A DNA stretch of 48,605 bases, taken from the NCBI GenBank assembly GCA_001587635.1, contig LNJE01000011.1:1-48605 (forward strand), written 5' to 3'. The notes below the pieces were generated by a model that had not been told where the DNA came from, ran no database searches, and saw only the letters and a list, made by a program, of their open reading frames with translations. Both the position numbers and the translations under genes were made by a program. This DNA comes from Methanofastidiosum methylothiophilum. GTDB taxonomy: Archaea; Methanobacteriota_B; Thermococci; Methanofastidiosales; Methanofastidiosaceae. Shown here one piece after another: positions 7,095 through 15,098 of this stretch. Within the stretch, counting starts at the first letter, position 1. Every line of letters begins with the position of its first letter.

Positions 7095-8173
7095 TTAAAT
7101 CCCTCTATTGACTTCTGTATTAATAAATGGTCTAAAAGCGTAATGGCAACCATTGCTTCACATACAGGATTTATTCTTGGAATTGCGCATGGATCATGTC
7201 TTCCTTCAATTTTTATTGATCTTTCATTGCCCTCAATATCTATTGTTTTTTGTTCTTTAGCGATTGAAGGTATAGGCTTTACAGCAACTCTCACCACAAT
7301 ATCTTCCCCGTTAGATATTCCGCCAACGATTCCTCCTGCTCTATTCGTTAGGAATCCCTTTGAATCGATCTGGTCGTTACTCTCAGAGCCAGATAGTCCT
7401 GAAAGATTAAATCCCCCTCCAAACTCTACTCCCTTGACTGCGCCGATGGATAAAAGGCCTTTTCCTATATCTGCTTCAAGTTTATCGAAAACAGGCTCAC
7501 CTAATCCTAAAGGTACCCCTCTAGCAACTATTTCAACTACCCCCCCAACTGACTCGCCTTTAGATTTTGCCTCCAAAATTTTTTCAGTCATTTTTTTAGA
7601 AATAGTCTTATCGGTAGTCCAAAGTCTATCTTTGATGATGTCCTCTCTTTTCAAAGATCTGTTATCAACTTCGGGTGAAACAATACCCCCTATAGATTTG
7701 GTATAAGACAATAACTCAAAATGTTTAATCTCATTTTTCAATACTACTCTTGCAATTGCACCTGCTGCAACTCTCCCGGCAGTCTCTCTACCTGAAGCCC
7801 TGCCACCACCTCTATAATCGTATACCCCATATTTCTTAAAATAAGTGTAATCCGCGTGCCCTGGTCTAAATACATTTTTTATTTTTTCATATGAGGAGGA
7901 ATCAACATCTCGATTATTAATTAGAATAGAAATAGGAGTTCCTATAGTCTTCCCTTCAAAAACTCCAGATAATATCTCACATCTGTCCTCCTCTTTCCTT
8001 GAAGTTGAAAGCCCGTTACTTTTTGGTATTCTCAATGACAGCTCTTTATTGATTTCATCTTCATTAAGTTTAATGCCTGGAGGACATCCATCTATAACTG
8101 CTCCTAGTGCTTTACCATGGGATTCCCCCCAAGTTGTAACTCTAAACAATCTACCAAAAGTATTTCCCCCCAT
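7091..8173 (-). CDS. aroC: Chorismate synthase
   Basis: Catalyses the flavin-dependent 1,4-elimination of phosphate from EPSP to give chorismate, the last common step of the pathway. The length of 360 residues is normal. The N-terminus has the signature TTWGESHGKALGAVIDGCPPG. The middle contains RPGHADYTYFKKYGVYDYRGGGRASGR (given here as RPGHAD and RGGGRASGRET) with the FMN-binding arginines, and the C-terminal signature RHDPCAIPR is present. The start ATG overlaps the aroK stop (TAATG). The protein needs a reduced flavin supplied in trans, and no flavin reductase is nearby. Confidence 0.97.
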   Translation of the reverse strand: MGGNTFGRLFRVTTWGESHGKALGAVIDGCPPGIKLNEDEINKELSLRIPKSNGLSTSRKEEDRCEILSGVFEGKTIGTPISILINNRDVDSSSYEKIKNVFRPGHADYTYFKKYGVYDYRGGGRASGRETAGRVAAGAIARVVLKNEIKHFELLSYTKSIGGIVSPEVDNRSLKREDIIKDRLWTTDKTISKKMTEKILEAKSKGESVGGVVEIVARGVPLGLGEPVFDKLEADIGKGLLSIGAVKGVEFGGGFNLSGLSGSESNDQIDSKGFLTNRAGGIVGGISNGEDIVVRVAVKPIPSIAKEQKTIDIEGNERSIKIEGRHDPCAIPRINPVCEAMVAITLLDHLLIQKSIEGFK

Positions 8174-8685
8174 TATACCATACTCCTTTTCTCAAGCTCC
8201 AATAAAATTTTGTCACATATCTCATAGACACTAAGTTTATCTGTATCTATAATTATATCTGCTATTTTTTCATATAATGGCATTCTTTCTAACACAATTT
8301 CTTCAATCTCAGAAATTGAATCATTTTTAGTTAATGACGGTCTTGGTACATCCTTTTCCATCCTAGTCTTCATTGTGTTTATACTTGCCCGTAGTAAAAC
8401 AAAAAAGGACTTATCCAGCAAATCCACATTGCTTCTATCCATCAGTGCCCCTCCACCTAAGGAAATAACAGCATTATTTTCTTTGGATACGTCTGCAATA
8501 GTTTCTTTTTCTTTTAGTCTAAAATACTCCCATCCTTTTTCGTTTATTATTTCATGAATAGTTTTTGATTCTCTTTTTTCTATTATCCTATCAGTATCAA
8601 AAAAAATTTTATCAGTTATATCTGACAAGCTAACTCCAACTGAAGTTTTACCTACGCACCTCAATCCAAATAAAACTATGTTCAA
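8173..8685 (-). CDS. aroK: Shikimate kinase, bacterial AroK/AroL type
   Basis: Phosphorylates shikimate at O3 using ATP. The 170 residues carry a P-loop (GLRCVGKTS, residues 7-15), the shikimate-binding Asp in FFDTDRIIEKRE and the glycine triplet SLGGGALMD. A lid region with arginines (RMEKDVPRPSL) is also present. This is the NMP-kinase-fold enzyme of bacteria and plants. Most euryarchaea instead use an unrelated GHMP-family shikimate kinase, so the gene suggests acquisition from bacteria at some stage. The start is TTG, overlapping the aroA stop (TTGA). Confidence 0.92.
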   Translation of the reverse strand: MNIVLFGLRCVGKTSVGVSLSDITDKIFFDTDRIIEKRESKTIHEIINEKGWEYFRLKEKETIADVSKENNAVISLGGGALMDRSNVDLLDKSFFVLLRASINTMKTRMEKDVPRPSLTKNDSISEIEEIVLERMPLYEKIADIIIDTDKLSVYEICDKILLELEKRSMV

Positions 8686-9962
8686 TTAATCCCTCTGGAT
8701 ATTTTTGAAAAATCTTTCCAAAAATTTGGATATGATTTCGAAACACAATCAGGGTCACAAATTTTTATCCCGTTTACAAAAAGTCCAACTACGGCAAACG
8801 ACATTGCCATACGATGATCTTTGTATGTTTCAATTTTGGCACCTTTTAGTTTACCAGGTACTATTATGAGATAATCACTTCCCTCTTCAACTTTACACCC
8901 TATCTTAGAAAGTTCATTCGCAACTGCACTCAATCTGTCAGTTTCCTTAAATCTTAAAGTTTCAATATTATATATTTTTGTTGGTTCTTTGGCAAAAGCT
9001 GAAACAATTGCTAAAGTAGGAACAATGTCGGGAGATCGTTTCATATCAATCTCTAGCCCCTTAAGCTCTCTTCCTTCTAAAATCAGTAAATTATTTTCCC
9101 AACTAACTTTACACCCCATCTTTTCAAGAATATCGACAAAAACTCTGTCTGCTTGTTTTGAGTTTCTATTTAGATTTTCAATTACTATTCTCCCGCCACT
9201 TATTGCAGCTATCGCCATAAAGTAAGAAGAATTAGAAAAATCACCTTCAACAATATAATTACCACCAACATATTTTGAAGGGGTGATTACAAATTCAGAA
9301 TAGTCTTTTCTTAAAACAGATACTCCAAATTTTTCCATTACATCCAATGTCATATCTACGTAAGGGCTTGATGGAAGCTTCCCAGTAACTTTGATTTTTA
9401 TGGTGGAGTTTGAATATGGAGATGTTAAAAGAAGAGAGCTTAAATACTGACTACTTTGGCTTGGCTCTAGTTCTGTTTCCCCTCCAATAACTCCATTTGA
9501 AGTTATTTTGACTGGGGGACACCCTTTATTTGTATCAATAGATATCCCAAGTTTTCTTAAAGAATCTTCAATACCTTTAACAGGACGTTTTCTTACTTCT
9601 TCGTTTCCATCAATTATTACTGTTCCTTTTACAAGAGAAACTAAGGCCATTAAAAATCTTAGAGTTGTTCCAGAATTACCAATATATAAAGGAGAAGAGG
9701 GTTCCTTGAGGATGCCACCTGTTCCTTCCACAGAAATAATATTCTGATCTTTATCAAAATCATCTGTTATTTTCACACCAAGTTTTTTTAGTGAGTCTAT
9801 AGTGTATTTAATATCATCTGAAATTAAGGGGCCTATTATCTTTGACTTCCCTTCCGAAAGGGCTGCTATGAAAAGAGCCCTATGTGTATAACTCTTCGAA
9901 GGTGGAGCCTTTAACTTCGCATCAAATTCAAAGTTTAGAGGTTTAATTTCTTTAATTTTCAG
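8682..9962 (-). CDS. aroA: EPSP synthase with non-AUG start
   Basis: Transfers the enolpyruvyl group of PEP to shikimate-3-phosphate. The first in-frame ATG (9776) is too late: the frame is open and clearly coding for 62 codons upstream. That stretch includes the substrate-binding KAPPSKSYTHRA that every EPSP synthase needs. No ATG, GTG or TTG exists between the upstream stop and this motif. The best start is CTG at 9962, 6 nt after the Shine-Dalgarno GAGGGG, giving 426 residues (the E. coli enzyme has 427). ATT at 9956 is the alternative. Other signatures are GNSGTTLRFLMAL, RRSPDIVPTLA-like MKRSPDIVPTLA and YKDHRMAMSFAV. It overlaps the aroDE 3' end by 11 nt. Confidence 0.92.
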   Translation of the reverse strand: MKIKEIKPLNFEFDAKLKAPPSKSYTHRALFIAALSEGKSKIIGPLISDDIKYTIDSLKKLGVKITDDFDKDQNIISVEGTGGILKEPSSPLYIGNSGTTLRFLMALVSLVKGTVIIDGNEEVRKRPVKGIEDSLRKLGISIDTNKGCPPVKITSNGVIGGETELEPSQSSQYLSSLLLTSPYSNSTIKIKVTGKLPSSPYVDMTLDVMEKFGVSVLRKDYSEFVITPSKYVGGNYIVEGDFSNSSYFMAIAAISGGRIVIENLNRNSKQADRVFVDILEKMGCKVSWENNLLILEGRELKGLEIDMKRSPDIVPTLAIVSAFAKEPTKIYNIETLRFKETDRLSAVANELSKIGCKVEEGSDYLIIVPGKLKGAKIETYKDHRMAMSFAVVGLFVNGIKICDPDCVSKSYPNFWKDFSKISRGIN

Positions 9963-11454
9963 CTTTATCCCCTCTCAAAAGTATAGCCTCTTTAGAGAAT
10001 CTTTCCATTTCTTTATAGGAAGGTGTTATTCCCGTCCAAAACTCAAATTGCGCCATTGCTTGTCCAATGTACATATCTAACCCACTTGCTATTTTTGCCC
10101 CTTGTTTTTTTGACAGTGTTAATAGTCTAGTATCAATTGGACTATAAACTGCATCAAAGACAGTTATTCCAGACAGGTCCCTTTCAAAAAATGAGTCTTT
10201 CATTGGGCAACTGTCTTCTTCAGGTGACATGCCAATTTTTGTAGCATTGACTAAAATATCAAAATCAACTCTATCCCTATCCCCCCATGGGATTGTTTCT
10301 GCCCCTAGCTTTTTTGCAAGTTCAATTGCCTTAGTATGATCTCTGTTTGAAATTATGATTTTTCCAAGTTTACTAGCTACCCCGAAAGCTATTGCTTTTC
10401 CAGCTCCACCTGCGCCAAGGATAAGCACTTTTTTATCCTTTATTGTGCTTATTTTTTCAATTGAGTATACCGCTCCCAACGAGTCAGTATTTGTTCCTAG
10501 TAGCTCATTCTTATTTTTCTTTATTGTGTTTACTGCCCCTATCTTTAGTGCCATTTGGTCTATATTTCCCAGATAAGGAATTATTGTTTCTTTAAATGGC
10601 ATTGTAACACAAAATCCTTTGAAGTAATCTTCAAAAACCTTCATAAATTTTCCTAAGTCGTCCACCAATAAATTCAAATAAACGGCATCCATTTTATAAT
10701 AAGAAAACAATTTATTGTGAACGTAGTATCCTATGCTTTCCTTAACAGGATTTCCAATAAGCCCATAAATATCAAAAGTTTCATCAATAGAGTTAACCCG
10801 GTATATATCCCTTAAGACTTCTAGCGGTATCTGCCCCGGAGCGGTCATGTCAAGACCTTTTAGTGGTGCATATGTAGTAAAACTTCCCCAAGAGTTACAT
10901 AAAACTCGGCTTATCTCCCCTCTTTCCCCCATTAAAAACGATATTAACCTAGGATTATCATTAAAAAGGAATAAGATATCTTTTATTATTAGATTATCAG
11001 AAATATCATTGGCATAAGTAACGACTTTAATTAGGTCCACATCTTGATCTTTCATCTGCAACACTATTTCTTTCATATCAAGAGGGGTATTCTGAAAATT
11101 GTGGTAGGATAGTATTATTTTTGTCTCTGATTTTAATGTTCTTTTTTTTGAGATTAGTAATTTAAGTGAATCTATTGAAGAGTGTTCTATATCAATAAAT
11201 CCAAATCCAAGTTTCATCGCATCAATTAATGGATGGAGCCTATCTGACTCGTTTCCTTCAAAAAGTCCGCCCTCATCTTTTTTTCTATTTGTTATAATCA
11301 CCCTTTTTTTATCAAATAAATTCCCAATTTCCAAAATATTTAAATCTGAAATCAAGTCTACTCTAAGTTCTGCTAAATCTCCTTTAGATAATGCCTTGTC
11401 CAAAAGACATATTGCCTCCTTTTTAGAGGATGGTATAATTGAAGCGGTAATCAA
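9952..11454 (-). CDS. aroDE: Fused 3-dehydroquinase / shikimate dehydrogenase
   Basis: A bifunctional 500-residue enzyme for two successive steps. Residues 1 to about 215 are a type I dehydroquinase, with AELRVD (28-33), His118 in LSYHNF and Schiff-base Lys143 in LIKVVTYAN. Residues from about 228 are shikimate dehydrogenase, with IGNPVKES, catalytic Lys288 in TMPFKE, Asp324 in NTDSLG and the NADP-binding loop GAGGAGKA (347-354). The same domain order occurs in plant DHQ-SDH enzymes. The usual S-x-S substrate pair is S-I-G here (Ser240, Gly242), so one shikimate contact is altered. The start is TTG, overlapping the aroB stop (TTGA). Confidence 0.93.
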   Translation of the reverse strand: MITASIIPSSKKEAICLLDKALSKGDLAELRVDLISDLNILEIGNLFDKKRVIITNRKKDEGGLFEGNESDRLHPLIDAMKLGFGFIDIEHSSIDSLKLLISKKRTLKSETKIILSYHNFQNTPLDMKEIVLQMKDQDVDLIKVVTYANDISDNLIIKDILFLFNDNPRLISFLMGERGEISRVLCNSWGSFTTYAPLKGLDMTAPGQIPLEVLRDIYRVNSIDETFDIYGLIGNPVKESIGYYVHNKLFSYYKMDAVYLNLLVDDLGKFMKVFEDYFKGFCVTMPFKETIIPYLGNIDQMALKIGAVNTIKKNKNELLGTNTDSLGAVYSIEKISTIKDKKVLILGAGGAGKAIAFGVASKLGKIIISNRDHTKAIELAKKLGAETIPWGDRDRVDFDILVNATKIGMSPEEDSCPMKDSFFERDLSGITVFDAVYSPIDTRLLTLSKKQGAKIASGLDMYIGQAMAQFEFWTGITPSYKEMERFSKEAILLRGDKAEN

Positions 11455-12548
11455 AGAAAGCCCATCTCCTTTAGGGATTCTCTTACAATTTTTTCATCAA
11501 CTCTAACTCCATAGACCGATGTGCCTATGCCCTTTATGAGGGCGTATTCAACTATCCCTTTTCTAGATTTTTTGTCAGAAATTGTTTTCTTTATTATTTC
11601 ATCTGATGATAATTTGGGGTATTTTTCTAAGAGCTTAGATTTTTTAAGAAATGCAATTATTTGCTCTTTTTCGTCTGATGTTAAAATACCTAATCTATGG
11701 GAAATCAAGGTTTCAACTGCCATTCCTATCCCTACTGCCCTACCGTGAGAGATATCAAAATTTGAAAGTATTTCTATAGCGTGTCCGATTGTATGCCCAA
11801 AATTTAGAATCTTTCTTTGTCCTGATTCTTTTTCATCTGTTTCAACAACATTAGCTTTGACTTTAAGTGCCGAAATAATTGCATGATCTATGTATCCATT
11901 TTCTAGATTTATTATTCGATCAATATTTGATTCAAGATATCCAAAGAATTCATTATCTTTTATTATAGCGGCTTTAATTATTTCAGCAAATCCATTGAGT
12001 ATCTCTTCTTTTGGCAGTGTATTCAAGAATTCCATATCTATGTAGACTTTACTCGGGGGGTAAAATGCCCCTAATAGATTCTTCCCATAAGGATGGTCTA
12101 TACCAACTTTGCCACCAATGCTGCTGTCCACTTGGGAGAGGAGTGTTGTTGGAATCTGTATAAATGGTATCCCCCTCATATAAGTTGCCGCTATAAATCC
12201 AGCAAGATCTCCTGTGACCCCACCTCCCAATGCAATAATTAATGAATCCCTGCCAAACCCAAATTCAAATAGTCTGTCTTCGAGTTCTTCTTTTGTTTTT
12301 CTATTCTTAGACTCTTCACCTGCTTTAAATGAAATAACAAAAACATTAGTCTTTTTATTAAGTGCTTGGTATATGTTATCTCTATAAATTTTTTCTATGT
12401 TCGAGTCTGTTATGATGGCAACATTACACTCTTTATTCTCTTCTAATATTGATTCGAGTGCGTTTCGAAAAATATCCCTACCTATGACTATATCATATGG
12501 TCTTTTTTCTGTCTTAACACTTATTGTCTTAGTTTCCTTGATATTCAT
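11451..12548 (-). CDS. aroB: 3-Dehydroquinate synthase
   Basis: Cyclises DAHP to 3-dehydroquinate with NAD and a divalent metal. At 365 residues it matches the classical AroB. Signatures include ALGGGVTGDLAGFIAATYMRG (written here as GGGVTGDLAGF and ATYMRG), the substrate loop QIPTTLLSQVDSSIGGK and the metal-binding His in LNFGHTIGHAIE. Many methanogens lack this enzyme and use ADH synthase with an archaeal AroB'. Its presence together with DAHP synthase shows that the standard pathway operates here. It begins with ATG one base after the preceding DAHP synthase stop. Confidence 0.96.
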   Translation of the reverse strand: MNIKETKTISVKTEKRPYDIVIGRDIFRNALESILEENKECNVAIITDSNIEKIYRDNIYQALNKKTNVFVISFKAGEESKNRKTKEELEDRLFEFGFGRDSLIIALGGGVTGDLAGFIAATYMRGIPFIQIPTTLLSQVDSSIGGKVGIDHPYGKNLLGAFYPPSKVYIDMEFLNTLPKEEILNGFAEIIKAAIIKDNEFFGYLESNIDRIINLENGYIDHAIISALKVKANVVETDEKESGQRKILNFGHTIGHAIEILSNFDISHGRAVGIGMAVETLISHRLGILTSDEKEQIIAFLKKSKLLEKYPKLSSDEIIKKTISDKKSRKGIVEYALIKGIGTSVYGVRVDEKIVRESLKEMGFL

Positions 12549-12549
12549 C

Positions 12550-13572
12550 CTATATTTCCCTTCCGAACATCCTAGAAATATATTTTATTTCTCCCATTAA
12601 TTCATGAAGGTCTAAAGTGCTGATAGTTTGATCTGCATCACTTATGGCTTTTTGTGGATCTGTGTGCGCCTCAATAGTTACACCGTCCGCACCGCATGCA
12701 ATTGCAGCAAGTGTCATTGATTTTACAATGTCCCTTCTTCCAGTACCGTGACTTGGATCAACTATAACTGGTAGATGGCTTTCCTTCTTCAATACTGGAA
12801 CTATACTTAAGTCTAAGGTATTTCTTGTGAAGTCAGAAAAAGTCCTTATCCCTCTCTCACACAGCATAACGTTATTATTTCCTCCTGCAAGAATATATTC
12901 TGCAGCAGATAAAAACTCTTTCAAAGTTGCCCACATTCCTCTTTTAAGAAGTACTGGTTTATCATATTTTCCAAGTTCTTTTAGTAATGCATAATTTTGC
13001 ATGTTTCTAGTTCCTACTTGTAGTATGTCTGCATATTCTGATACAAGTTTTACATCTCTCGTGTCCATGACTTCGGTGACAATGGGAAGTCCAGTTTCTT
13101 CCTTTGCTGCAGCTAGGAATTCTAGTCCTTCCTTCCCAAGTCCCTGAAAGTCTTTTGGTGAAGTACGCGGTTTGAATGCCCCTCCTCTCAAAATTGTGGC
13201 CCCTGAATTTTTTACTTCTCTTGCGATGTTAATAATTTGGTCTTTGCTTTCAACTGTACATGGCCCTGCCATTACAACTATTTTTTTCCCGCCTATTTCA
13301 ATTCCATCTACGTTTATAACAGTGTCCTCTTTGTTAAAATCTCTAGAAACTAATTTGTAAGGTTTTGAAACACGCACAACTTCTTCTATATAAGGTGTTG
13401 CCCGCAACCTCTCAACGTCACTTTCATCAATTGAACTAACGTCTCCAATTACACCAATTATGGTTCTATTTTCTCCTTTTGATAGGTGGGTATTAAAACC
13501 AAGATCTTTAATTTTCTGAATTGTTTCTTGTACTTGACTTTCATCCACACCTAGCTTCATTACTATTATCAT
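12550..13572 (-). CDS. aroF: DAHP synthase, type I-beta, copy 1
   Basis: Condenses PEP and erythrose-4-phosphate, the entry step of the pathway. In its 340 residues, the first ~75 form a ferredoxin-like regulatory domain (MIIVMKLGVDESQVQETI) as in the Thermotoga enzyme. The TIM barrel follows, with MAGPCTVES, LRGGAFKPRTSP, LLKRGMWAT and IVDPSHGTGRR, which carry the metal and substrate ligands. The regulatory domain in this subfamily mediates feedback inhibition. It is a close tandem paralogue of the next gene upstream. The two copies touch: the stop of copy 2 is followed directly by this ATG. Confidence 0.94.
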   Translation of the reverse strand: MIIVMKLGVDESQVQETIQKIKDLGFNTHLSKGENRTIIGVIGDVSSIDESDVERLRATPYIEEVVRVSKPYKLVSRDFNKEDTVINVDGIEIGGKKIVVMAGPCTVESKDQIINIAREVKNSGATILRGGAFKPRTSPKDFQGLGKEGLEFLAAAKEETGLPIVTEVMDTRDVKLVSEYADILQVGTRNMQNYALLKELGKYDKPVLLKRGMWATLKEFLSAAEYILAGGNNNVMLCERGIRTFSDFTRNTLDLSIVPVLKKESHLPVIVDPSHGTGRRDIVKSMTLAAIACGADGVTIEAHTDPQKAISDADQTISTLDLHELMGEIKYISRMFGREI

Positions 13573-14595
13573 TTATACTTCCCTCCCAACTGCTTTTGTT
13601 ATATTTTTAATATCTTCCATAAGTTTTGAAAATGCACTTAAGGAAATTGTTTGATCCGCATCACTTATCGCTTTATCCGGATTTGGATGAGTCTCAATTA
13701 ATAGTCCGTCTGCGCCACAGGCTACTGAAGCTTTGCTCATAGGTAAAACTAAACTCCTCCTTCCCGTACCATGACTTGGATCAGATATTATAGGCAAGTG
13801 GCTCTCATCTTTAATGGCAGGAATAATGCTAAGGTCTAAAGTATTTCTTGAAAAATCTGAGAATGTTCTTATGCCCCTTTCACACAATATGACATTTTCA
13901 TTTCCTCCATTAATTATGTATTCTGCAGCCCCAAGGAATTCAGCCATTGTTGCCCACATCCCTCTTTTAAGAAGTATGGGTTTGTCACATTTTCCAAGCT
14001 CCTTTAGTAGTGTGTAGTTTTGCATGTTTCTAGTTCCTACTTGTAAGACGTCCGCATATTCTGACAAAAGGCCAACATCTCTTGCATCCATTATTTCAGT
14101 TACAATGGGGAGTCCAGTTTCTTCTTTTGCCTCGTAAAGTAATTTTAGGCCTTCTTCTCCTAATCCTTGAAAATCCTTTGGTGAAGTACGCGGTTTGAAT
14201 GCCCCTCCCCTTATCATACTGGCACCAGCTTTTTTTATCTTTTCTGCGACCTCCATGATCTGTTCTCTATTCTCAACTGAACAAGGCCCTGCAAAAACAA
14301 CTATTTTTTTCCCGCCAATCTTTACTCCATCTACATCTATTACAGTCTGCTCATTTTTGAAATCTTTAGAAACTAATTTGTAAGGCTTTGAAACAAATAC
14401 TGTATTTTCAACTCCCTTCATTGCCCTAATTCTGAAAAAATTTTCTTCTCCAATTTTGCTAATATCCCCTATCACGGCAACTACTACTCTTTCTGCCCCA
14501 AAATTTAACTGTGTTCTAAGGCCAAGAGATTTAATTGCATCTATAACTTGATTCACATCCTCCTCTTCAGCTTTTGCTTTCATTATAACTATCAT
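13573..14595 (-). CDS. aroF: DAHP synthase, type I-beta, copy 2
   Basis: It has the same length and architecture as copy 1: a ferredoxin-like N-terminal domain (MIVIMKAKAEEEDVNQVI), then the barrel with FAGPCSVEN, IRGGAFKPRTSP, LLKRGMWATM and ISDPSHGTGRR. All catalytic motifs are intact in both copies, so neither looks like a decaying duplicate. The copies differ most in the N-terminal regulatory domain and the C-terminal helix. This is what one would expect if each responds to a different end product, though that is inference. The ATG overlaps the aroQ stop (ATGA). Confidence 0.94.
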   Translation of the reverse strand: MIVIMKAKAEEEDVNQVIDAIKSLGLRTQLNFGAERVVVAVIGDISKIGEENFFRIRAMKGVENTVFVSKPYKLVSKDFKNEQTVIDVDGVKIGGKKIVVFAGPCSVENREQIMEVAEKIKKAGASMIRGGAFKPRTSPKDFQGLGEEGLKLLYEAKEETGLPIVTEIMDARDVGLLSEYADVLQVGTRNMQNYTLLKELGKCDKPILLKRGMWATMAEFLGAAEYIINGGNENVILCERGIRTFSDFSRNTLDLSIIPAIKDESHLPIISDPSHGTGRRSLVLPMSKASVACGADGLLIETHPNPDKAISDADQTISLSAFSKLMEDIKNITKAVGREV

Positions 14596-14876
14596 TTCTG
14601 CCCCTCCATTATATTAGTCTGTAAAAATTTTGAATGGGAAATGATCTTTTCAAAAATATCTGAAACAAAATTTTCATCGAGATTATTTCTTCTGGCATCA
14701 TCATCCAGTTTGAGAAAAATGATCCTTTCTCTATCCCTATCCTCTACTAGTATACCCATTTCTTTTTTTAGAAATGCTATCTTTTTTGCTACTTCCATTC
14801 TTGCTGAAAGCAGTTTAATAATACTCTCATCGATCCTGTTTATTTCTTCTCTAAGGGACTCTATTGAGCTCTCCAT
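14592..14876 (-). CDS. aroQ: Chorismate mutase, AroQ type
   Basis: Rearranges chorismate to prephenate, the branch step to Phe and Tyr. It is an all-helical domain of 94 residues with the AroQ pattern: LREEINRIDESIIKLLSARM in helix 1, VAKKIAFLKKE, then the DRDRERIIF and helix 3. The ATG at 14876 was chosen because TAGGAGG stands 7 nt before it; an in-frame TTG 63 nt upstream would add a sequence unlike the family. It is the first gene of the ten-gene aromatic operon, so branch-point and entry enzymes are made together. Confidence 0.9.
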   Translation of the reverse strand: MESSIESLREEINRIDESIIKLLSARMEVAKKIAFLKKEMGILVEDRDRERIIFLKLDDDARRNNLDENFVSDIFEKIISHSKFLQTNIMEGQK

Positions 14877-15036
14877 AAAAAAACCTCCTAAGAAGGGATT
14901 GGAAAGAGAAACAAGGATTCGGCCAGTGAAAGGTATCAATACCTAAAGCTAAAATAATAATAAAATTTCTTTGATACCACTTCGGAAGACCTAATCTTTC
15001 CCATCAATGAGAACTGATAAAATTGAGTATTTAAAA
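14877..15036 (-). promoter_or_regulatory. aro operon promoter and structured leader
   Basis: A TATA-like TTTTAAATA lies at 15028-15036 on the minus strand, so transcription should start near 15006 and leave a leader of about 130 nt. The leader holds GGTATCAA (14978-14971 on the minus strand), which can pair with TTGATACC (14939-14932). The second arm is also part of a self-complementary GGTAT-TG-ATACC (14943-14932). The two hairpins exclude each other. The longer one can be extended by AGTG/CACT. This could be an attenuator, a ligand-sensing RNA or a protein operator. I recognise no known riboswitch class. Confidence 0.4.
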
Positions 15037-15098
15037 CTTTCGGGACTATTTTTAAATCATACATTAATTTTATAAGTAGTTTCTTTACACATTCTATA

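Noticed and set aside
7143..7706. Long plus-strand open frame opposite aroC
   Set aside because: Antisense shadow of a highly conserved gene; no promoter or ribosome binding site.
14877..14939. Longer AroQ beginning at the in-frame TTG (14939)
   Set aside because: The extra 21 residues do not fit the family, and a strong TAGGAGG sits right before ATG 14876.
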